NCBI GenBank assembly: GCA_964017195.1
Contig: OZ024898.1
Location: 13,384,557 to 13,448,556 of the forward strand
Length of the DNA stretch: 64,000 bases
Direction: 5' to 3'
Source of the DNA: Siderastrea radians
Taxonomy: Eukaryota; Cnidaria; Anthozoa; Scleractinia; Rhizangiidae
Positions 20,381 to 31,634 of this stretch are shown here, piece by piece (the stretch's first letter is position 1; each line of letters starts with the position of its first letter). Made by a program: the position numbers and the translations under genes. The notes beneath the pieces were generated by a model. The model saw only the letters and a program-made list of their open reading frames with translations, made no database searches and was not told the DNA's origin.

Positions 20381-23127
20381 GAAGTGGTGTTCATTCCGAG
20401 ACGCTGAACCTCGTCGATGGTCACTTCCTTCAGGATGCATTAAGGGAATCTGCTATCTGCAGAGACTGTAAAACTAGTGAGCTACAGCTACTGGAGGAAC
20501 GAGACACGCGAAGCGGGCAAGGGCAAGTTTGGGTTCTCCAGTGTAAACGTGTGGATTGCAAATCACACAAACATCCAACCCGTTTTCACACATCGCCCAA
20601 AAATTCGCGATTCTACGACGTAAACCGGGCCATCGTTTTGGCCTTTCGATCGATTGGCCGAGGATATTCAGCTGCACAGAAGTTTTGTAGCATTGTCAAC
20701 CTGCCAAATCCAGTCAACAAAAGACCGTGGTTTCAGCATACGAAAGCTATACTGAGCAGAAACAATGCTCGAGCAAGAACTTTGTGATGCCGCCTTTGAA
20801 GTGAAGAAAATATTGAGAGATGTGGGAGACAACGAAGACTGTTCAGATGAAGAACTAAGGGAAAAGATTATAAATGCTGGTGCAAGTTTAGACGGCTCTT
20901 GGAGCAGCAGAGGCTGGACGGCGCGCGATGGTATGGTGGCTGCGATATCGGTCGAATCGGGGAAAGTTGTCGATGTTGTGTACCTCAGTAGTTCGTGCAA
21001 TCAATGTACAAAGATGGAGGAAAAAAGAAACAGAGGACAAATTTCGACGCGAGTACATGGAATGGTATCTCAGCCACGATGACGATTGTTTCATGAATCA
21101 CGAAGGAAGTTCGGGGGTATGTATTTCTAATCCTTGCCTTATTATCATATATTTTTCATTGTCTCCTTCCTATAATCACTACAGGTGATTGATTGACTGT
21201 ATTGCGTGACAGTTGCAGATCAATACTCGTCTGATATATTTTGTCAAAAATTCTTTTTGGGGGATGATCTTTTAGTTCTGGGGGGGGTCTTTTAGTTCGA
21301 GTGAATCATACAGGGTGTGTTATACATGTATATCCTAAGAGAAGATTACACTTACAGGGAATTAAAAATTCCTGATACAGTCGTTTCAGATTTCTTATGT
21401 TTGACTATAACTGTGTGACAGTTGACAATAAGAAAAATCTTTTGCTGCATTTTGATGTCAAGAATACTTGCTGGCAAGAACTTTTTTCTTGGTGATTATT
21501 GTATCCTGAAAACATGCTAATCCACAACTGATATGTAGTTGGATGGACCTATGCAACTCTGCAAACGGGTGCCAAAACGTTGCAACTTTTCTATTTTGTG
21601 TTCCATTTCAATAATATAATTTTGTCTAACTTTTCTGTTTTTAGGCCATGGAGGCAGAAGGTGCAGTGCGCATTTATCAAAGGTCAGAGGAGAGACGGAA
21701 GCTGCGCTATATACTATATGTTGGAGACGGTGACAGCAAAAGCTACACTAGAGTGAGAAATGCAACCCCTTATGGACCTGCTGTCTTTATTGACAAGGAA
21801 GACTGCATTTCACATGTCACCAAGAGGATGGGCTCAAACCTGAGGTCCCTTGTGAAAAAATACAGTGGTAAGCCTCAGCACATAGAAAAAAAATATGAAT
21901 ATTTACCTTTCCATCCTTAAATATTTTACCTTGTTGACAGCATTTCTGTAGCTGCGAGTGTAATGGTTTTTACTATGAATGACTTCTTCCTACCCGAGGT
22001 GTCAACACTCTCTAACTATAACAAAATCGTGCCTCTGATAAACAGGCATGTTATGGCATATTAGACATTCCACTGCATTTTATGTTTGTTGTATATTTCT
22101 AAAATACTGGTAGCCATGTTCTGGAAACTTTTGCTTCATTAAGCATGCTTGTAGCTCTGTCGTATGCTGAAACTTCATCTGTTCCCCTGATGTTTTGGGA
22201 GGCTTATTATGGGAGATTTGACTGTTTATTCTTTTTTCTTTCCTGGTTTAAGTGATTTTTTGGTTTGTATTTCAGTTTACTGAGGCTGAATTAATGCCGC
22301 ACTGCTTCTTAATTCGAATTAGTCATAAATGTTTTACCATTTGGCAGGCTAAATTTTAGCAAGGGTTAAGCTAAGATTGATTTTCTTCAAATGATCTCAT
22401 CAACACAGGAAAGAAATTGTCAGATGGTAAGGCAATCAATGGCACTGGAAGGCTGACAAATGCCAGAATTGATGCCATGCAGTCATTTTATGGAAGGGCC
22501 CTGAGGGACAACAAGGGTAATGCAAAGGAGATGGCTAAGGCAACAAGAGCCATTCTCAAGCATTATGCTAGCACTCCAGAGAACCCCCAGCATGAGGACT
22601 GCCCAACTGGGAAACATTCTTGGTGCAGCTACCAGAAAGACATTGCATGTGGTACAAGGGACCATCAAGCAATTAAAGATCCCCTTCCCCCCGAAGTGGT
22701 TGCAGTTCCCCAAGAAGTTTTTACGAAACTTGGATCTGAGTCATTTCTAGCTGGCTGTGAACGCTGTTTAAGCCAAAACAGAAACGAGTCACTACACCAT
22801 GTAGCATGGGGAATGGCACCCAAGGAACAGTATAACTCACCACAGGAGACTTACTTAGCAGTGTGTCTTAGTGTTCTCCTTTTTAATGCAGGGGCAGAAG
22901 CTACTTATTCCAAATTATTTCCAGCAGTAGGGATTCCCGTCAGACCCAACATGTTGGAGGGGTGGAAACGAATTGATAATGAGCACATGCGTGGAAGTGA
23001 TTATAAGGAGAAGTCAGCTGTGAAAGACAGGAGAAAGAAACTTAAAAGGCAGAAGGCAAAGAAGCAAGATGGTTTTGTGCACAGAGAGGGCACAATGTAC
23101 TGCTCGCAAGCTTTTTATTCAACATGA
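20381..23127 (+). pseudogene. Mutator-like transposase gene, three exons, two frameshifts
   Basis: The gene encodes a transposase of the animal Mutator-like type, a nuclear enzyme that cuts and inserts DNA. Exon 1 (about 20381-21116) carries a zinc ribbon (CRDCKTSEL...LQCKRVDCK), then RFYDVNRAIVLAFRSIG, YSAAQKFCSIVNLPNPV and the first catalytic region SLDGSWSSRGWTARDG. Exon 2 (21645-21867) has YILYVGDGDSKSYTRV with the second acidic residues, and CISHVTKRMGSNLRSL. Exon 3 (22409-23127) has DGKAINGTGRLTNARID and the CPTGKHSWC motif, then a lysine-rich tail. Intron borders are GT-AG and phases match. One-base frameshifts lie in exon 1 near 20770 and in an A run near 21020, so this copy is inactive. 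Confidence 0.8.
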
Positions 23128-24259
23128 TGCCTTGACACTCTGTAAAATGGGAGAAGCAATTGCTGAGAGCCTTTTGCATAGATGACAAGCTCTTTGTGCA
23201 AGAGAGGAGGGGGAAGAAATTTCCATGTTTAGCAATAATAAAACATCACCTCATATTAGCCCAGTTTGGCTTGCATTTTTAACGCCACAGGAAGGAATCC
23301 CTGTAAATTTCCTATACACCTATACCAAGGTTTATGGGGGCAAATGCTTTAGAATATTGTCTCTAAAAATCAGTTCTTCTTATTCTTCTCTTGCACCACA
23401 TCATTAACTTACCATCAATTACACGTACATTTATGTAGTATTGGTTTTGCTTCGTTTGCGGATAATTACATATTCATATATATTATAGATTGACTCTTTT
23501 AGAAAAATGTATTTTATGCTTTTGCACTTTCATCCAATTAGCCAAGCATAAATACAGCCCGTTTTTTTTTTCCCATAGCATTGAATAGATCCAGATCCTC
23601 ACTTTTTGATGTTATTAACAAAATTAAAAACAAAATTAAGAATTAATTGCTGTACCAACCAATGTTCAGTATGAGTGGGCATGGGGGGGGGGGGGGTGCA
23701 AAATCATTAGTGAAAGTGGGGATCCATAAGTGGTTCAAAATTATTGAACAGTACTGTTCGAGTCAGCACTGCCTGCTTTATTGTCATTTCATTAAATACA
23801 GTAGATTTATAAAAAAGATTCAAGCATCTTCCACTCTCCTGATCTCCATCACCCTGCAAAAATCTGCAAGGGTAACCTTGAATGCATCCTGTATAAGATA
23901 CAATTTGAAACTATAAGGTTGGAATGATTGATGTTGCTATCCTAGAACCTCTGTTAATTTCCAAAAACAAAAGCAAGAAGGAGAAAAGTATTACTACATG
24001 TATTACTACCCGTGACTTATTTACAAAAATGCAATAATTCATTAGCTACTCCCTCCCCTCCCCCACCCCACTCACGCACATTTTAAAAGAAATGACCAAA
24101 AAAGGCACGCATTACAAAAAAAGGTAGAAACCGGTCTTACGTCTTACCTGCAATAAGAATATTTGAAAACAGCAAGGAAACCAAGGAAACAAAGGACTAC
24201 TTGTACCTCCCATATCCAAACCCCCCCCCTCAATCCAGTCAATGGAAAACAAATTGAAT
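23128..24259. other. No gene recognised; G run
   Basis: Includes a run of about 14 G at 23683-23696 and AT-rich sequence. Possibly the 3' flank of the Mutator-like element, but I could not find its terminal inverted repeats. Confidence 0.4.
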
Positions 24260-25085
24260 TCAACAAACCACGCGAATTTCCCCTTTCACATCACCAGGGA
24301 CAAGTTCCCTAATGTAGTTGAGGACTTCCGCTGGAAAAGCGTACTCGCTGTCCTCTGGCCCACTTCGTTTCGCTGAAAAGAAACGAAAAAAATTCAAAGC
24401 TCGCATAGCTTGACATGTGCCTGCACGAAAGCGCCTTTGTTGCTCTTAGAAGCTTCGCAGGGGCAAATTTTGCGTATTCACGTAAGCTGGAGGTAGAGCA
24501 AAAGAGAATAACGTACAAAGTCATTTTTTTATTTGTAGAATCGGGCTAAATCGAGGAAAAAAATATAATTATATAAATATCAATTGCTCGGAGACAATGT
24601 GCGGCGACACAAGAAAGATTCGGGGTGAAATGCTTTTAGCCTTTTACAATTTACTTACCATCAATGCATGGGCCCACGAACAGTAGTGGAAGTACCGATT
24701 CTTGCGCGGTGGCTTCCCCTTTTTCTTTCTGTCTGTTGTGCTCTGCTCGAGCATGTCGGCGAAGAAATTACCGTCGAAGCTGTTAAAATATATCATATTT
24801 ATCATTTATTCTAGAGGTGACAAATGTTGCAAAATCACTCGGGCTATGTATATTGAGCCCAGTAGCAACAATGGCGTCTTCAGTTCAAGGACTTTTACCT
24901 AGGAATTATAACACGTAGATGAATTTAACCATTAGCATTATGTAGTGAACTTACCTGATTTCTGCCATCGCCATAACCATTTGATCCCGGTAGTTGACCG
25001 GCGGTTCTACAGCACTTTCACTACGCCTTGGCCACTTCTGTTTAGTCCCCGCTGCTTTGTTTGAAGGTCTTTTAGTTTTCCCCAT
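24260..25085 (-). CDS. Small three-exon gene, unknown function
   Basis: Exon 1 (25085-24955) starts MGKTKRPSNKAAGTKQKWPR and continues PPVNYRDQMVMAMAEI. Exon 2 (24779-24659) reads FDGNFFADMLEQSTTDRKKK, then PPRKNRYFHYCSWAHALM. Exon 3 (24372-24260) reads GPEDSEYAFPAEVLNYIREL and VPGDVKGEIRVVC, then a stop. All borders are GT-AG. The exon 1-2 phase fits, but the exon 2-3 phase is off by one, so a short exon is missed or the copy is frame-broken. The total is about 120 residues, basic at the start and acidic at the end, with no known domain. Its neighbours are the Mutator-like gene (opposite strand) and a Penelope-like fragment, so it could be accessory cargo of a transposon. Confidence 0.5.
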
Positions 25086-25189
25086 TTTGCTGATTGTGGT
25101 ATAAATACCGACGTCTAACACTGAGAATATCTGAGTTATAATACGACAAAATCTCGGTAGACTTTTGAACGTGACACGCGGATTTGCGT

Positions 25190-25262
25190 GGAGAGAATAA
25201 GGCGCGAAAATTTCCACAGGAGGTTACCGGAAGAAAAAGTAACATGCACTGATTGGTCAACT
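25190..25262 (-). promoter_or_regulatory. Candidate promoter of the 24.3-25.1 kb gene
   Basis: About 110-175 bp upstream of the start codon the minus strand carries an inverted CCAAT box (plus-strand GATTGGTCAAC, 25250-25260). An E2F-like GGCGCGAAAATTT sits at about 25201. Similar elements precede the SAM-domain gene at 37.8 kb. Confidence 0.35.
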
Positions 25263-25741
25263 GTCGGCAAAGGTGTTTGGGGGCGGTGTTTGTTTACGTA
25301 GCAAAGATTTTCTTTTGAGCGCTGTTTCTCAACATTTATTTTTCGCTTGAAGGCGACACTTCAAAGAGTTCCAACTCAAGTGCAATTTGTTCGATTTTAA
25401 TCAAATTTGGAGAGTCGCTAGCTTAACGCTTCTTTAACAACACCGTGTCCGGGAATTCGATAATTCTAAAAAGAATTTTGTTAAGAGCCATTTCCGTGCG
25501 GTCGCTCCGTATTTTTTTCTCGCGATTTAGAAAATGTTTGGAAACTTTTGAACGCGGACGAATAAAGAAAAACCCCAACACGGTTTTTTTGCCCTTGTGT
25601 ACTGGACTTTAGCCAAGAAAAAAAAATCGCGAAATTTTAAAAACAATTTGAGCTGGAGCTTTCAAAAGACGATTTAAACCTTCATATTCAGACTTCTCGA
25701 AAAACTTAACAATTCGTATTTGTGAAAAGTTAATGGCATAT
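25263..25741. other. No gene recognised
   Basis: No supported feature; AT-rich with several A and T runs. Confidence 0.4.
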
Positions 25742-26216
25742 TCAAATAGCCAGTTTTATAAGCTTTAATTTGATATAGGGTTTTGGGTATCTGCGACAAA
25801 ACCGAGAAGCGCAACATGCGTTAGACTGGAGACACCTCTGAAGGTGCACGGTAACCTTAAGTGTCCCGATTTGAAAAATAATTTTTTCTTCTAGGTTTTT
25901 ACGGCTTTCCATGTTACCCTGGTGTAGGGAAAGGCCGCAGATCGTCATGTGTTGGCTAGAATGATTAGGGAGATTGAAATGTCAGGCGACTGGTTTGGAT
26001 GCATCCTTGTCATTTCTTTCAACGTCTCGTAGGTGTTCACGGAAACGGTCACCTAGTCTCCTCCCTGTTTTGCCAATGTATATCTTTTTGCACAAAGTGC
26101 ATGTTATGCAATAGATAACATTTGCGGAGGTGCATGTAAAGCGATCCATGATTTTAATCGATCACTTGGGTCCTGTTATTTTGTCCGCATTGTGAATGAA
26201 AGGACAAGTGTTACAT
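25742..26216 (-). pseudogene. Penelope-like element fragment with GIY-YIG nuclease
   Basis: Read on the minus strand, this is the C-terminal end of a Penelope-like retroelement polyprotein. A cysteine cluster (CNTCPFIHNADKITGPK) leads into the GIY-YIG endonuclease core: NVIYCITCTLCKKIYIGKTG, then RRLGDRFREHLRDVERND, with the conserved arginine. It continues HFNLPNHSSQHMTICGLSLH and NLEEKIIFQIGTL, after which the normal family ending is lost. In-frame stops lie after TGPK and after KPVA. The RT part is absent, and the upstream junction is at the repeat starting 26218. It is a dead 3' fragment. Confidence 0.85.
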
Positions 26217-26217
26217 C

Positions 26218-26335
26218 GTTTGCATGCGCTCGCAGTAAATTATAAACAGTTCATAAGAAGAATGGCCAGTGGATTTCCAGTACTGCCGCCACCCCCACTC
26301 ACAATTCACAGCAATAACGTCGCCGAAATAGCAGA
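26218..26335 (+). repeat. Direct repeat copy 2
   Basis: Partner of 20264-20366. Here the sequence is in frame with the HECT-like fragment that follows. Confidence 0.7.
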
Positions 26336-26728
26336 CATACCACCCAGCAGCACAGTTCTTTGCAGGTACAATGGGTATTCTTTACAAGGGTTGAGGGGGT
26401 AGCTTTTCCCTTTCAGGTATGATCATTATTTATATTTTAGATTGAATCCTAATTTGTTTTTTCTTTGCTTGTTTGAACAGGTGGAATAAGAGAGGGAGCA
26501 ACCCTAGCCCATACATTGTGGTTCACCACAGGGTCAGATCAAGAACCTCTCTTGGGATTTAAACTGCACCCCACACTGTTATTTATTGAAGTTGACAATT
26601 CATTGTTACCTTTGGCAAACACGTACATAAATGCAGTCACTTTGCCCACTCCATCACTTACATCTGACGAGAAGCTATTTGATTTATATGACTGGGCCTT
26701 TTTGAATCGCTACTTTGGTAACAATTAA
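26228..26728 (+). pseudogene. HECT-like E3 ligase C-lobe fragment
   Basis: Exon 1 (to about 26400) reads LPPPPLTIHSNNVAEIADIP and STVLCRYNGYSLQGLRG. After an intron (acceptor TTGAACAG at about 26480), exon 2 reads LWFTTGSDQEPLLGFKLHPT and LPLANTYINAVTLPT, then a stop at 26728. The order FTTGS...GF...LP-x-A-x-T-x-x-N...LP matches the C-lobe of HECT ubiquitin ligases. The position of the catalytic cysteine (TCF/TCI in the family) is tyrosine here, which would abolish ubiquitin transfer. The phase across the G-rich donor is off by one. The N-lobe is absent. Assignment is by motif and moderately sure. Confidence 0.4.
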
Positions 26729-26898
26729 TTATTATTATCACTAATGGTGATAGCTGTACTCTTTAATCAAACTGTTGTTGTCAAGTTATACTAAGTTTTC
26801 TAGAGGGAGGAGTTTATAGTACACTTATTTTAAGGAGTGAAGTGGCATGGAGCTGTAATGTATTGCTATGGTAGACCTCCTTTTTGATTGGCTCCTTT

Positions 26899-26903
26899 GA
26901 TAT
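26899..26903. repeat. Target-site duplication of the Ty3-type element, left
   Basis: GATAT here and at 31630-31634. Confidence 0.9.
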
Positions 26904-27049
26904 TGTTACGATATGCAGTTCTTGCGTGACCGTATTAGCGTGACTCACTGTAGTTCATAGTCACATGTTTAGCTGTCACTTGTATTACCTTATTTGGTCA
27001 TTAAAGATCAGTCCTTGTTAGAACTCAATGGCGTGTACATGTCACATCA
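26904..27049 (+). repeat. 5' LTR of the Ty3-type element
   Basis: TGTTACGATATGCAG...GTACATGTCACATCA. The 3' LTR (31484-31629) is the same length with five substitutions. At 146 bp it is very short for a Ty3 element. Confidence 0.95.
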
Positions 27050-27069
27050 TGGTGTCAGGACAAAAGCAG
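27050..27069 (+). promoter_or_regulatory. Primer-binding site
   Basis: TGGTGTCAGGACAAAAGC directly abuts the 5' LTR, the position and TGG start expected for annealing a tRNA 3' end. I cannot name the tRNA. Confidence 0.6.
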
Positions 27070-27189
27070 ATTTTTTAAGCCTTATATTCGCTCAAGTCCC
27101 CAGAAAAACACCGCAAGCCTGCAAGTTGAAGCTGCCCCCTTACACTTATTGTGTTTTCGAAGCAACACGTACCTTGAAAGTGTACGAAG

Positions 27190-30100
27190 ATGTTGGCAGA
27201 TGGCGACCGCGTGGATTCGTCGGTTTCACAAGATGTAGCGCCAACACAAGCAAGTCAAGCAAGTGGCACATCCAGCGCTGTTCCTGCTTATATTCCACAA
27301 GTAATTCTGCACAATTTCCTGCTGCCTAGTCCAATGACCTGCCGTGGAGATGTGGCTGGTAACTGGGATTTTTTCAAGCAGCAGTGGAACGATTACGAGA
27401 TAGCAACAGGCCTCGATAAGCGGGATGAATCGATTTGCCTAGCTACTCTACGTTCAGCAATGGGCCGCGATTGTCTGCAAATTTTCCTCAATTTGAACCT
27501 TTCGGTGGAAGACAGGAAGAAAGTCGACAAGTGTTTAGAAGCCTTAGAGCGTTATTTCAAGCCTACGAGAAATGTTGTGTACAAAGGATATGTTTTCAAC
27601 ACGTGCGTGCAGCAAAGCGATGAATCTGTGCAAAGTTAGGTCACAAGAGTGAGAAAATTGGCCGGGTCCTGCGAGTACGGCGAGACGGATGATTTTATAA
27701 GAGACAGGCTTGTTATCGGTTTAAAGGACAATGGAGACAAAGTCAGGTTGCTGAGGGAAAAGAAGCTCGACCTACAGAAAGCCATCCAAAGGTGCACGTC
27801 TAGCGAAGTCGCATCGCAGCAAATGAAGAAAATTCAAGGCGTGGAAAGTAAACAGACAGAAGAAGTTAAGAAGCTTGGTGAGAAGAAGAAAACGGCAAGA
27901 AAGCCTCGCCCGAAGAAAGAAGCAGAAAAACAGGCGAAATCTGGTGATAAATCGAAGAAACCTATTTCAAGCGACAAGTGCAGATACTGTGGCCGTCAAC
28001 AACGTCATGTAAGAAGAACAGAGTGTCCGGCTTTCGGTCAAACGTGCAGCAATTGTCAAAAGAAGGGTCATTTCACCTCTGTGTGTTATGCCTCCAAGAA
28101 AGTACACCAGTTAGAAGACAGCCCTGTGTCAAGTTCTGATGAGAGCTGTTTGAGAGTGGAAACTGTGTCCTTGGTGCAAACAAAAGCAAAGCAGTGGTTT
28201 GCTGATATCAAGTTCTTCAAGTCAGCACAAGAAAACTTCACAACAGCTTTGGCATGTCAATTGGACACTGGAGCTACATGCAATGTGATAAGCTTGGATG
28301 ACCTTTCAGCTATCACACAGCTAGAAGAGCCACCCTTGAACGAATCCTCTGTTAAGCTGAAGCTTTTTGGCAGCTCAACAATGAAACCCATAGGGGAATG
28401 TAGTCTGCAAATCAAGTACAATGGTACAAGACAGAATCTTCAGTTTCAAGTTGTTAAAGATAAGTGCAAGCCTCTCCTGTCTGCTGAAACTTGTAAGAAG
28501 TTGCAGCTTATCAAATTAAACACTGACATCACCAACTCTGTGCACCAAGTAAATGACAGTTCTGTCCAAGACTCCCTGTCAAAGGATGAGGTGATGAACA
28601 AGTACCACGATGTTTTCGGTGGCTTGAGGCATATTGGAGATGCCAAAATTTTGATTGACAAGAGTGTTACACTAGTCCAACATTCACCTCGCCGTGTGCC
28701 AGTAGCCTTACAAAAGTATGTAAAAAAGAAGATCAGAGAGTTAGAAGAGAAAGGTATCATCGCTAAAGCCGTGGAGCCCTCAGAGTGGATCAGCAGTATG
28801 GTAGTGGTCGCTAAACCCTCCAAGATTCGGATTTGTCTGGATCCAAAGGATCTGAACCAGGCTGTTCAGCGTCCCAAGTTCCAAATGCCAACACTAGAGG
28901 AACTTTTGCCCGAACTGACCAAAGCTCGAATTTTCAGCTCGTTTGATGCAAAAGATGGTTTCTATCAAGTCAGCCTAGATGAAGAGAGCAGCAAGCTAAC
29001 TACATTCTGGACTCCCCTGGGAAGATAACGGTACCTCAGAATGCCCTTTGGAATCAGTTTGGCACCCGAAGTGTTTGAAAGCAAGCTGCAAGAGTGTCTT
29101 GCCGATCTTCCTGGTGTGAAAGTCATCAGAGATGATATCCTTGTGGTCGGATATGGTGAGACTGACTCAGAAGCGCTAATCTATCATGATCAGAATGTCA
29201 TACAGCTACTCGAAAGAGCAAGACAGGTGAATCTAAGGCTTAACAAGTCCAAAGTCAAGCTTCGCCAAGCGGAAGTCAAGTTCATGGGCCATGTGATTTC
29301 CAAAGGTGGACTGAAACCTGATCCGGATAAGGTTACAGCCATTAAGAACATGCCCAAGCCTGAGTCTAATTCTGAGGTACTTACCTTGCTGGGTTTTGTC
29401 AATTACCTCTCAAAGTTCTTACCCAAGCTTTCAGAAGTGTCTGCACCTTTAAGAGAACTGACAACAGAACATGCTGAATTTCCATGGGCGTCACAACATG
29501 ACGAAGCCTTTGCCACCATACAACAGCTGGTTATTCAGCATCCTGTCTTAAAGTTCTACAACATTGCAGAAGATGTCACAATTCAGACAGATGCCAGTGA
29601 CAAGGGTCTAGGAGCCGTCCTCCTTCAGAATGGCCAGCCAGTAGCATTCGCATCAAGAACTCTCTCGAAGACAGAACAAAGATATGCCACTATTGAAAAG
29701 GAGTGCCTAGCAATTGTGCTCGGTTGTGAAAGGTTCAACCAGTACCTGGCTCGCAGAGAGAAGATTTTGGTGCAAACAGATCACAAGCTCCTTGAATCAA
29801 TATTCAAGAAGTCACTGCTAGCTGCACCTTGCCGACTCCAGAGAATGCTGCTCAGGCTTCAGTGTTACAACCTGTCAGTCAGTTGCAAACCAGGTTATGA
29901 GATGCTTTTAGCTGACCACTCGTCAGGAGCTGCTCAGCAAGAAATCACAAAGCCAGAAGATTTATTTCAAGTGTTTTCCGTTGAGTTAGAGAACACTAAT
30001 CCTATGCAAGCATTGAAGTTGTCGCCAGAAAGACTGGAGCAGTTACAACGCTGTACAGGACAAGATGCAGCTTTGCAAACCCTGAAGACGACAATCCTGT

Positions 30101-31331
30101 CCGGATGGCCTACATAGAAAGAGCAGGTGCCCATCAACATCAGAGAATTCTGGAACTATCGAGAAGAGCTTTCAGTACACAATGGCGTCCTGTTCAAAGG
30201 CATGAGAGTCATCATACCCCAAGTCATGCGACCTGAAGTGATGTCCAAGATACATGCCAGCCATTTAGGCGTAGAAGGTTGTCTTCACAAAGCTCGAGAC
30301 ACAGTGTTCTGGCCAAACATGAATGGTGAAGTGCGTGACCATATCAGCCAGTGTTATCAGCCATTTGCAGTGAATTTCAGGCCAAGAATCCAAAAGAGCC
30401 TATGCAAAGTCACCAAATTCCAGAGCATCCCTGGAGTAGAGTTGCCACTGACCAGTTCAAGCTTCATGGAAAGGAGTATATTGTGCTCGTGGACTTCTAC
30501 TCAGATTTCATTGAAGTCAAAGATTTGCACGAGAACACCTCAACGACTGTGATTGAGTTTCTTAAAGAGCAGTTCAGCAGATACAGCATTCCAGACACGC
30601 TAGCGACAGACAATGGTCCTCAGTTCACAAGTCAAGAATTTTGACAGTTCTCGCAAGATTGGGAGTTCCTCCATGTCTCGTCCTCCCCACATCATCACAA
30701 ATCAAACGGAAAAGTGGAGTCTGCTGTGAAAGTGGCCAAGGAGTTGCTAAAGAAAGCCCTCAGAGATGACAAGGATCCTTGGTTAGCAATGCTAGATCAG
30801 CGAAACACACCCACTGAGTCACTCGTATCACATCCAGCCCAGAGATTGATGTCTCGGTGCACCAAAACGTTTCCACCAACAGCTACTAACCTGTTGCACC
30901 CCAGAGTTCCTGAGAATGTCGGTGAAAAGTTGAAGCTGAAAAAGCAGAAAGCTAAGTGGTATCATGACCGATCTGCCCGCTCCTTACCTGAGATAGACAT
31001 AGGACAAGAAGTCAGAGTTGCGCCCTTGCAGAGAAATGAAACCTGGACACAGGGAACCTGCGTTGACAAGCTGTCGGACAGATCCTATATGGTGAAAATG
31101 GATGTAAGTAACCAACTCCTCCGTAGAAACCGAGAGTTCCTGAAGCCAGCTGTGAAACCAGCAGTTCCTTCCGAGCCAGTGGAAGTTGATAAGAGCCAGC
31201 CCGTGAATAACAACACAGAGCCAACAGTTCCTGAAGGCAAACAGTTGACCCCAGCACCACCTCCACCAGCCGTGAAGACAAGAACCAGAGTGATCAAACC
31301 TCCCTCGAGGTTCAGTGACTTTGTGAGCTAG
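27190..31331 (+). pseudogene. Ty3-type gag-pol polyprotein, five disruptions
   Basis: Gag starts MLADGDRVDSSVSQD and includes a capsid-like region (NWDFFKQQWNDYEIATG). A zinc knuckle (CRYCGRQQ...CSNCQKKGHFTSVC) and a protease (CQLDTGATCNVIS) follow. The RT has IRICLDPKDLNQAV, SSFDAKDGFYQV and VIRDDILVVG; arginine before the DD pair at 29131-29136 is odd. The RNase H has TIQTDASDKGLGAVL and KECLAIVLGCERF. The integrase has LHKARDTVFWPNM, WSRVATDQFKLHGKEY, LATDNGPQFTS and SNGKVESAVK, which supply the D, D and E. Defects are a TAG at 27637, TAA at 29026, TAG at 30115, frameshift near 30350 and TGA at 30642. Apart from the frameshift the reading frame is preserved. Confidence 0.92.
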
Positions 31332-31470
31332 TTTTCGTTTAAGAGACAGTTACTAGACACTAGAACATTCAACTTCATTTTTATTTACCTTTTTCATGTA
31401 ACTATTGTTTTTCAATGTAGGTTAGTTTTTCTTTTGTATTTTTGTTACTCTCATTCCAGTTCAGCTTTTC

Positions 31471-31483
31471 AAAAAAAAAGGGA
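31471..31483 (+). promoter_or_regulatory. Polypurine tract
   Basis: AAAAAAAAAGGGA immediately upstream of the 3' LTR, where plus-strand DNA synthesis starts in LTR retroelements. Confidence 0.8.
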
Positions 31484-31629
31484 TGTTATGATATGCAGTT
31501 CTTGCGTGACCGTATTAGCGTGACTCACTGTAGTTCATAGTCACATGTTTACCTGTCCCTTGTATTACCTTATTTGGTCATTAAAAATCAGTCCTTGTTA
31601 GAACTCAATGGCGTGCACATGTCACATCA
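31484..31629 (+). repeat. 3' LTR of the Ty3-type element
   Basis: TGTTATGATATGCAG...GCACATGTCACATCA, followed by the GATAT duplication. Confidence 0.95.
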
Positions 31630-31634
31630 GATAT

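Larger units (their letters stand above)
26904..31629 (+). mobile_element. Complete Ty3-type LTR retrotransposon (4726 bp)
   Basis: Two direct 146-bp LTRs start TGTTAYGATATGCAG and end CACATCA, flanked by a perfect 5-bp duplication. The interior holds a single gag-pol frame in the order Gag, CCHC zinc knuckle, protease, RT, RNase H, integrase. The LTRs differ at 5 of 146 positions by my count, about 3.4 per cent, so the insertion is not recent. Four nonsense codons and one frameshift make it non-functional. Confidence 0.95.

Noticed and set aside
26218..26335. The 103-bp direct repeat considered as a target-site duplication
   Set aside because: It is far longer than any known transposon target duplication.
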